From Phytophthora colocasiae (lineage: Eukaryota > Oomycota > Peronosporomycetes > Peronosporales > Peronosporaceae): 64,000 nucleotides of DNA. Positions 58,601 through 64,000 of the stretch are shown piece by piece. Below the pieces are notes generated by a model. It did not search any database and had not been told where the DNA came from. It was given only the letters and a program-made list of their open reading frames with translations. The position numbers and the translations under genes were made by a program. Where the stretch lies: positions 1,364,001 through 1,428,000 of the forward strand of contig JAGKQI010000101.1 in the NCBI GenBank assembly GCA_018806915.1. The letters are read 5' to 3'. Numbering within the stretch: the stretch's first letter is position 1; every line of letters starts with the position of its first letter.

Positions 58601-59346
58601 AGAACATCAAGTACGTGCCCAGCGTGTACACCGAAAGTGACCCGTTCCTGCGCAAATTGTCCAAGAACTCTGCCTTCCGTGGCCTCTACCAGACCGTCAA
58701 GCGGATGGTGTCACCTGAGTCCAACAGCGAAGTGAGCAGTGAACGACTGAAGCAAGTGTACTTCTGGCTGCGTTTTGCCCGCATGGGAGTGTTTGGGCAC
58801 TTCAAGACGCATCCAGTTTTTGAAGGGCTAATGAAGAGCATGGTGGAGATAAAGGACAAGGAACGCCGGGGCGTCGGCAAGCAGAACATGCAATACTCCC
58901 GCGCTCTCGATGATTTCATGCAAGGACTGGCGCAGATATCCACTGAGGCATTTGAGCTCTTCGCTGGTCAGTTTTGCGGTCGTACGCTGCGTTCACAGAA
59001 GGTTAAGCGACGATCAACCAGTGCGACCCCAGTCTTCACAGAACATGCAGCTATCGGAGCTATACCTGCTCCTGGTGAGGACCCTACACCGACACAGCAG
59101 CATTATCTTATGCCACCTGATGATCTCCTAGGCGGACGGAGCTTGTCTACTGAGGAGAGCCAACGCTTCATGGACCGAATGCTGGACGAGGTGCGGCTTT
59201 CAGTGAGTCGGGAGATGCAACTTGCAGAGGAGGAAGGGCGTCGTGGATTAGAAAACGCTGCTGAACCACAGACGAACGAAGACGACGGGCGTTTAGGTCC
59301 GGAGACGTATCTGAACGACGACGGTGTGCTCACCACAGAAATTTAA
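55684..59346 (+). CDS. Large protein with two CxC motifs and a duplicated unknown module
   Basis: Intronless. The frame is open from 55576, but the first sensible start is probably ATG 55684 (MTATSTSLPSSSS), giving 1220 residues; the part upstream is low-complexity and abuts a transposon end. Two short motifs, DGRCVGCKCGKSVRLNPPW (residue about 139) and DGRFAECKCSRIVLLGAPW (about 282), resemble DNA-binding CxC-type fingers. A module of about 270 residues is then present twice, beginning PCPGLRDERMNTFV (about 389) and PCTGLRDENVQAYV (about 842). Each has a W.VDK.G..VRSL.C block, a CxxC (CASC, CRAC) and a closing RRGVGKQNMQYS-like block. I recall similar 'PCPGL' modules in uncharacterised fungal proteins linked to transposons, but this is memory only. 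It is possibly a domesticated or transposon-related chromatin protein. Confidence 0.75.
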   Translation: MTATSTSLPSSSSTVSATGSAPPSMNLFYPMEREDSTNALNIIEESDDHDLNAEAFADMAMSGMDMSLELNSLQIRTFLARNEAQNESNVASEVPKETAQEKDKPSAYEVLRNGTVHYSRREDKMQALQEHPVVASVSADGRCVGCKCGKSVRLNPPWYILKFEQHVASRNCSFLRQRPSKKRKRVETDLDRQESQREAGTAEQDAEQGATEQETEARDTEEEVDSGEYSLQAVDSILRREFGKEENGKKIVVPPAENSPDEIVRKYKGAVTLRDNPHFVRITPDGRFAECKCSRIVLLGAPWQPGQFLVHVADKQKPKKRAKPASAVMNAVSKKKRTSSSPTAIARTMISAGVLMRPPTSANALLQSRRSKKSFPRDIRWDVARARGLLPCPGLRDERMNTFVTSAIQLTGGARHRQKIARELFPHLFPDDPDYEHAEEGNGELENSSGQGSTKKRQPKLKQQLLEAEKLLLHDVIEGEALWFVDKDGNSVRSLDCLGVIDSEKDDVRCASCDALRSNSALRTAAATKYKLATRPGPPRNPINRKFCSGRVCSLLESEFDMKEPYARVLRDLALAEIPGTLNTWMEMATIGLSGDFDSHPALLGLSEAMVRLKDKEQRGVGLQNMTYSDLLDAFMRSLTELSPEACEFFQRHLGGRKQRQLLTSRSVLPNKRKLLPPTSRTGQDQPGTSLYESSNSTAVRVTSDDGFVHLLDPSVVGLSTLPHLSIGDIQDVDLGAFPSSAAMQNHVHQSGNSSEGLLPSTEGPLSAESYQQRDVPLMVNGSTDSEGLTIAGEGDEAIVDETKDAEDQMEPDPGAVAFLSEFTSPENKDAGIDDAVMPTDHVPCTGLRDENVQAYVSNAVQLVGGSRPRYVIARELFPRVFGNDKKVRIVDKLDEEQRLILQDAVFSECLWRVDKEGRCVRSLRCKRFVPATDHNDRSSAQNQGVCRACRDLRTVPNFRSVLSRSKVPKKLENIKYVPSVYTESDPFLRKLSKNSAFRGLYQTVKRMVSPESNSEVSSERLKQVYFWLRFARMGVFGHFKTHPVFEGLMKSMVEIKDKERRGVGKQNMQYSRALDDFMQGLAQISTEAFELFAGQFCGRTLRSQKVKRRSTSATPVFTEHAAIGAIPAPGEDPTPTQQHYLMPPDDLLGGRSLSTEESQRFMDRMLDEVRLSVSREMQLAEEEGRRGLENAAEPQTNEDDGRLGPETYLNDDGVLTTEI

Positions 59347-59399
59347 AGCAGCATATTAAGGATCGATTGATGCAATTTGCCGAGAGATTTTCGCTTTGC

Positions 59400-59726
59400 T
59401 TAGGCATGTTTGGACTGCTCTGGCAGCTTCTCCAGGTGCTTGGAGACCAGCCCCATGACCTGCGTGAAGCCAATCTGGTCCACCCGGAAGACGTCCTTCA
59501 TCTCTTTGTTTGGGTGGATAACGCGGCCATTCTTTGGATCCTGCAGCTCGTGCTCTTTCACGTACGCCCAACTGCCATAGACACAAGCATCAAGTGAGAC
59601 CATCTCCGAGGATTTCGCTCACTGAATGACGTACAACTCCTTAATCGCTGCGGGACGTGTGAGCGCTTTCTTGCCCAGCAAGTGGCTAAACGAAGGCGAC
59701 AGCTTGTACACGATCTTGGTCGACAT
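59400..59726 (-). CDS. Minimal SWIB/MDM2-domain protein
   Basis: Exons are 59726-59635 and 59571-59400 (87 residues). The intron has a GTACGT donor and GGCAG acceptor and restores IKEFWAYVKEHELQDPKN. The whole protein is one SWIB domain: LSPSFSHLLGKKALTRPAAI, then WAYVKEHELQDPKNGRVIHP and the C-terminal VMGLVSKHLEKL. Stand-alone SWIB proteins occur in plants and protists and act in chromatin remodelling or organelle nucleoids. An upstream exon is possible: a CAG acceptor lies before GAGCCGGCGACGG near 59778, which would add SQRNSAKKPQTSA. The gene is just 94 bp downstream of the kelch gene on the same strand. Confidence 0.88.
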
Positions 59727-59820
59727 GGCTGAGGTTTGAGGCTTCTTGGCTGAATTCCGTTGTGAAGGAACCGTCGCCGGCTCCTGAGAAAGGAAGGAGA
59801 AAACTTCAACCACCTACCAA

Positions 59821-61561
59821 TTAAAGAAGCAGGGACAAGACGTGGACGTCGCTGTCTGGTAGTTGGTGGTCGACTTTTCCTGCTTGTGTGGAGCGCACGA
59901 AGCCGCTGGAAATGACAAGTGTCGTGCCGAAAAACTGGTTCTTGAAGCCGCGTCGAGGGCACGGAGCTTCCCCGGGGACGTCAAGGCGTCTCCATATTTG
60001 CTGCGGAATGTGAAGTACGCGGACGTCGTTTTGCAACTGACCTGTGGACTCGTCTTGGCCTCCAAAGAGAAGCAGGTTCGGGCCGATCGTGTTTGTGCTG
60101 TGACCTCTACGCGGACAGGGCAGCGAACCGGACAACCGAGGTACAGACCACTCGATTGAGTCCTGGTGATTGCCTAAGGCGTCTGTATCGGTGATGACTT
60201 GCAACCTGTGAACGTCTAACAGACCATTCGATTGCCGGATCTGAAACAAGCACGAAGTGTTAGATGCTGAAGGAAGCAATGCTGTATCTGTACAATTGAA
60301 AAAGCAGTACTTGTCGTCCTCCATAGATAATAACTTCATCTGTCGAAACCCTACAGATACCACACGAGCGGGGTTAAGTACTTAAGTACATTCAAAGGTA
60401 TAGAACTTCATCACGTACCGATAAACATCATGCAACGATCGACCTGGTGGTAACTTCGAAGTGCACGAAGGTGTTGACCATCGAAATTCTGCCAAAAGAT
60501 GTACGTTAGTAAACGTCAAACATCATTTGTTGTGTTGGATCGTCATTACCTGCACAGCCTTGGACATGCAGCAGGAATACATCCATGTTCGGTATTGGTG
60601 ATACTCCCATACTACCACCCGTGATCAATACCAGATCCGAAGAGAGTAAAGTTGCAGCATGTCCACATCGAGGGGAAGGTATTTGGCCTGTCACTGTAGG
60701 CTCCACCCACATAGCACGAGCCTTCTTTGATCTACATGTACTTGAGTCTACTTCTTCAATACACAAGAGATGGAGATCGCCAAACGCTTCAAACGGAATC
60801 CCTTCCGATTGCCCTCCAAAGATAATAACCCGTCGGACGTTCAGATATTCCTCTTCGTTCTCACTTGCCTTCATCAGATCACGAGCACAAAGTGCATTGG
60901 TCAAGCAGGTCATAGAGTGATTCCGTCTTGGACAAGGTCCTCTACCTGCTGCTCGGATTTTCTCCCATTTCCCCATTGAAACCTGCTGCGAAGACTGTAG
61001 AAACGGAAGCATTTCAAGCCTTCCAGTTTTACTAGAAATGTCCTTCATCTCTTGTCCTTTTAGCGTTGCATCCGATACTCTAGCTTGTAGAACACTGAAC
61101 CAATAGTGACCTCCACTACGGAGCAAGAAACTGGCGGTCGTGTCCACCTCGTACTCTTGATTGTCGGTCTTGAGAGCTCGAAGCGATGACGATGCCCCGT
61201 CACCTCGACAAACCTCCCAGCGTAAATGTGTCAGACTGCTAAATGCAGCGTATAATTCTCTCCAAGTGGCTGGAACTGCTGCCTGCATGCGGTAGGATGC
61301 CACGGTCGGGTATAAGTACGTGGTGAAGCATTCGCGCTTACATCGCGTCTCGATTAGAGACCGCAGAACCGCCAGAAGCGACCGACAGGTAGTCGACAGT
61401 ATCACGAGCGCCTCCACATCCAGCAGATGCTCCAGCACCTCGAGAACCTCCGCTGAGAGCTCCACAAGCGAAGACGATGGGGTCATGATCACGATCAGGT
61501 CTTGATCTAAGTTTTTATGTGATAAAAACACGACGTTTGATAAGCACCATGGTTCAGACAT
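59821..61561 (-). CDS. F-box/kelch-repeat protein
   Basis: Exons on the minus strand are 61561-60550, 60488-60419, 60350-60311 and 60240-59821 (513 residues). All three introns restore frame and two show good TTTACTAAC/ATCTAAC branch sites. The N-terminus has an F-box-like segment (LSAEVLEVLEHLLDVEALVI then STTCRSLLAVLRSL). The rest has kelch repeats, each with PCPRR.H/PSPRCGH and IIFGG, LITGG, IIYGG or LLFGG cores. Such proteins are substrate adaptors of SCF ubiquitin ligases, with the kelch propeller binding the target. The target is unknown. An alternative start is the internal MTPSSSLVEL. Confidence 0.88.
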
Positions 61562-61607
61562 GTATTAGTCTAGGACTTTTACGAACTCCTACGTCCTCGA
61601 CTGATTC

Positions 61608-62443
<836 letters not shown>

Positions 62444-62945
62444 GGGTTCGAAGTTGTGGCGCTGTATTACAATTGAATAAAATAATAGTGAGATATGTCA
62501 TCTAGAAGTGCTTCGTTCGCAGGTTCCAGACAACGATGAACCGTGCAACTGGTACAGAACGGAAGGGAAGGAAACGCTTCATACACCTACCTGGTTGCTA
62601 CTCTGTGGGGGGCGAGCTGGAAGGCGCTAGACTGGGAGGCGGAGAAGATACGCTGGAAGGCGCTAGACTGGGAGGCGGAGAAGATACCTTATATTTTTGG
62701 CTCTGCGACGAAGAAAGGGAAGAAGAACCGGGAGCGACCAGCTGTTGTAAAATGACTTGAAGTTTGTATGCTGCGGATTTCTCGCAAAAAAAGGATTCTT
62801 TGTACTGTAGGTAACCTTAATAGTGCGCTTACGATGATAAGACGGTGTCAACAGTTGAAGTGAGGGTGCTACGGAACAAATCCATACGTTTCGTGTACAC
62901 CACACCATATCTTTTTCTTTTATATTACTTACCCAACGGTCACTC
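62444..62945. promoter_or_regulatory. Divergent promoter region of Rab2 and ULK4-like genes
   Basis: This is the only space between two genes read outward, so it must contain both promoters (inference). It carries a perfect 36-bp direct repeat. No core element was confidently identified. Confidence 0.4.
62616..62687. repeat. Two exact tandem copies of a 36-bp unit
   Basis: The unit starts gctggaaggcgctagactgg and ends gagaagatac. Copies lie at 62616-62651 and 62652-62687. The length is a multiple of three, so a chance open frame runs through it, but no gene is supported. Confidence 0.92.
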
Positions 62946-64000
62946 ATGGAGAACTACAACATCTACGATGAGATCGGCCGCGGCACTCACTCGTTTGTGT
63001 ATAAAGCTCGACGGAAGCGCAGTATCGAGTATGTGGCTGTCAAATCCACAGCGAAGAGCCGTATGGACAAGGTGCAGTGGCCTTTTTAAGATTATTGAAG
63101 TAGATTATTTAGTGTCTGAAGTAAAAAAAAAAAATTGATATGTGTTGCAGATTCTGAACGAAGTACCATTCCTCCACAAACTGAACAGTCCTTACGTGGT
63201 CAAGTTCTTCGACTGGTACGAGTCCTCCAAGCACATCTGGCTCATCCTTGAGTACTGCATGGGCGGAGACTTGCTCAATCTCATCACGCAGGACAAGCAG
63301 CTCCCGGAGTGTACTGTTAAGGTACTAGTTTATATCTTAAAGAGTGTTACTCGTGCTGATATTGACGTAACCAATTGCTTTGCAGGAATTTGGGATGGAG
63401 CTGGTGGCTGGACTGCAATACTTGCACTTCAACAGCATTTTGTACTGCGACCTGAAGCCAGCAAATATATTGATTGATGAGTTCGGGTCGCTAAAGGTGC
63501 ATACAACCTTTGGGATAATCTGTCAGGTTGAAACTTACTTCGTGAGTCTGTTAGCTCGCAGATTTTGGACTTGCACGTCGCATTCCTACGAGTGATGCAG
63601 CACCTGAACGACCGGTACGATTAATAAATTGCTCTGATATGGCTTGTTGCTAGTTAACGTGCTGGATTTTTTTAAGTAGCTGGCCCCAGGATCACCACAC
63701 TACATGGCTCCGGAATTATTTCAGCAACCTGCAATACACAGCTTTGCTTCGGACTTTTGGGCTCTGGTACAATTCTCTACATACCATGAAAAACTGGTGA
63801 TTTTTAACATGGGTCTGTCGGTATAGGGGTGTGTACTTTATGAAATGAAAACAGGTCGTCCACCATTCACACATACTAATTTCTCCGAGCTCGCGCGAAT
63901 GGTAACAACAAACAGAAGCTAACAGGACTGGCTCATTTTCTTACCAACGTTTGTTTATGTGTGGATTCGAAATAGATCCAAACAGATCCCGTGGAGCTTC
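62946..64000 (+). CDS. ULK4/Fused-type protein kinase, 5' part
   Basis: Exons are 62946-63071, 63151-63321, 63386-63496, 63555-63614, 63680-63766, 63827-63901 and from 63976 to beyond the window; all are phase 0. The start MENYNIYDEIGRGTHSFVYK and later LILEYCMGGDLLNLI, EFGMELVAGLQYLH and ALGCVLYEMKTGRPPF are the ULK4 signature. The acceptor of exon 4 is the TTAG at 63554, not the nearer GCAG, because only this gives LKLADFGLAR in frame. Catalytic features are present: VAVK lysine, CDLKPAN aspartate and DFG. The usual HRD is YCD. In animals ULK4 is a pseudokinase tied to cilia and microtubules; plant relative RUNKEL acts in cytokinesis. Truncated by the window. Confidence 0.9.

Noticed and set aside
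62536..62760. Small open frame across the 36-bp repeat
   Set aside because: Open only because the repeat length is a multiple of three; no homologue or start context.

Overview
The window reads as nuclear DNA of an oomycete, most likely a Phytophthora-like Peronosporales species. The grounds are compact genes with few, short introns (about 50-90 bp, GTRNGT...YAG), short intergenic gaps, oomycete-style ankyrin arrays, a CASTOR/POLLUX-type channel family, and a dense mixture of MULE, PIF/Harbinger, pogo, Tc1/mariner, Ty1/copia and Ty3/gypsy elements. Genus is inference; no rRNA or other marker is present.

Layout: (1) 1-23476 is gene-rich. It holds an ankyrin pseudogene end, a three-member tandem array of CASTOR/POLLUX-like channels (987-9325), a TPR-DnaJ cochaperone, a JmjC/cupin oxygenase, two SHAQKYF-type Myb genes plus the tail of a lost third, a FYVE-finger protein, a large two-helix membrane protein of unknown function, and a tandem pair of unknown coiled-coil genes. 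(2) 23477-55558 is a transposon island. A copia element has a MULE inserted in its 5' LTR. A deletion derivative of that MULE lies just beyond the 3' LTR. Two decayed Harbinger elements, a MULE scrap and a Tc1/mariner scrap follow. The island ends with two pogo-like elements sharing one TA target dinucleotide, the second split by a gypsy element with 180-bp LTRs. (3) 55559-64000 is gene-rich again: a 1.2-kb-residue protein with duplicated unknown modules, a miniature SWIB protein, an F-box/kelch protein, Rab2, and the start of an ULK4-type kinase.

The two most unusual signals are these. First, in channel copies A and B an approximately 393-bp piece of C-terminal coding sequence lies in inverted orientation. 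Its antisense stays open for 118 codons, so both copies carry a new C-terminus. Copy B is a chimera made by unequal crossing-over between copies A and C, which left a 2752-bp near-perfect tandem duplication. Second, several transposons carry protease-like or chromatin-related passengers: a Ulp1-type SUMO protease domain spliced onto the MULE transposase, an OTU-like domain on the pogo transposase, and a chromodomain plus Cys/His-protease-like antisense gene inside the copia element.

Exon boundaries were placed by eye from splice consensus and frame continuity. No database search or transcript evidence was available.
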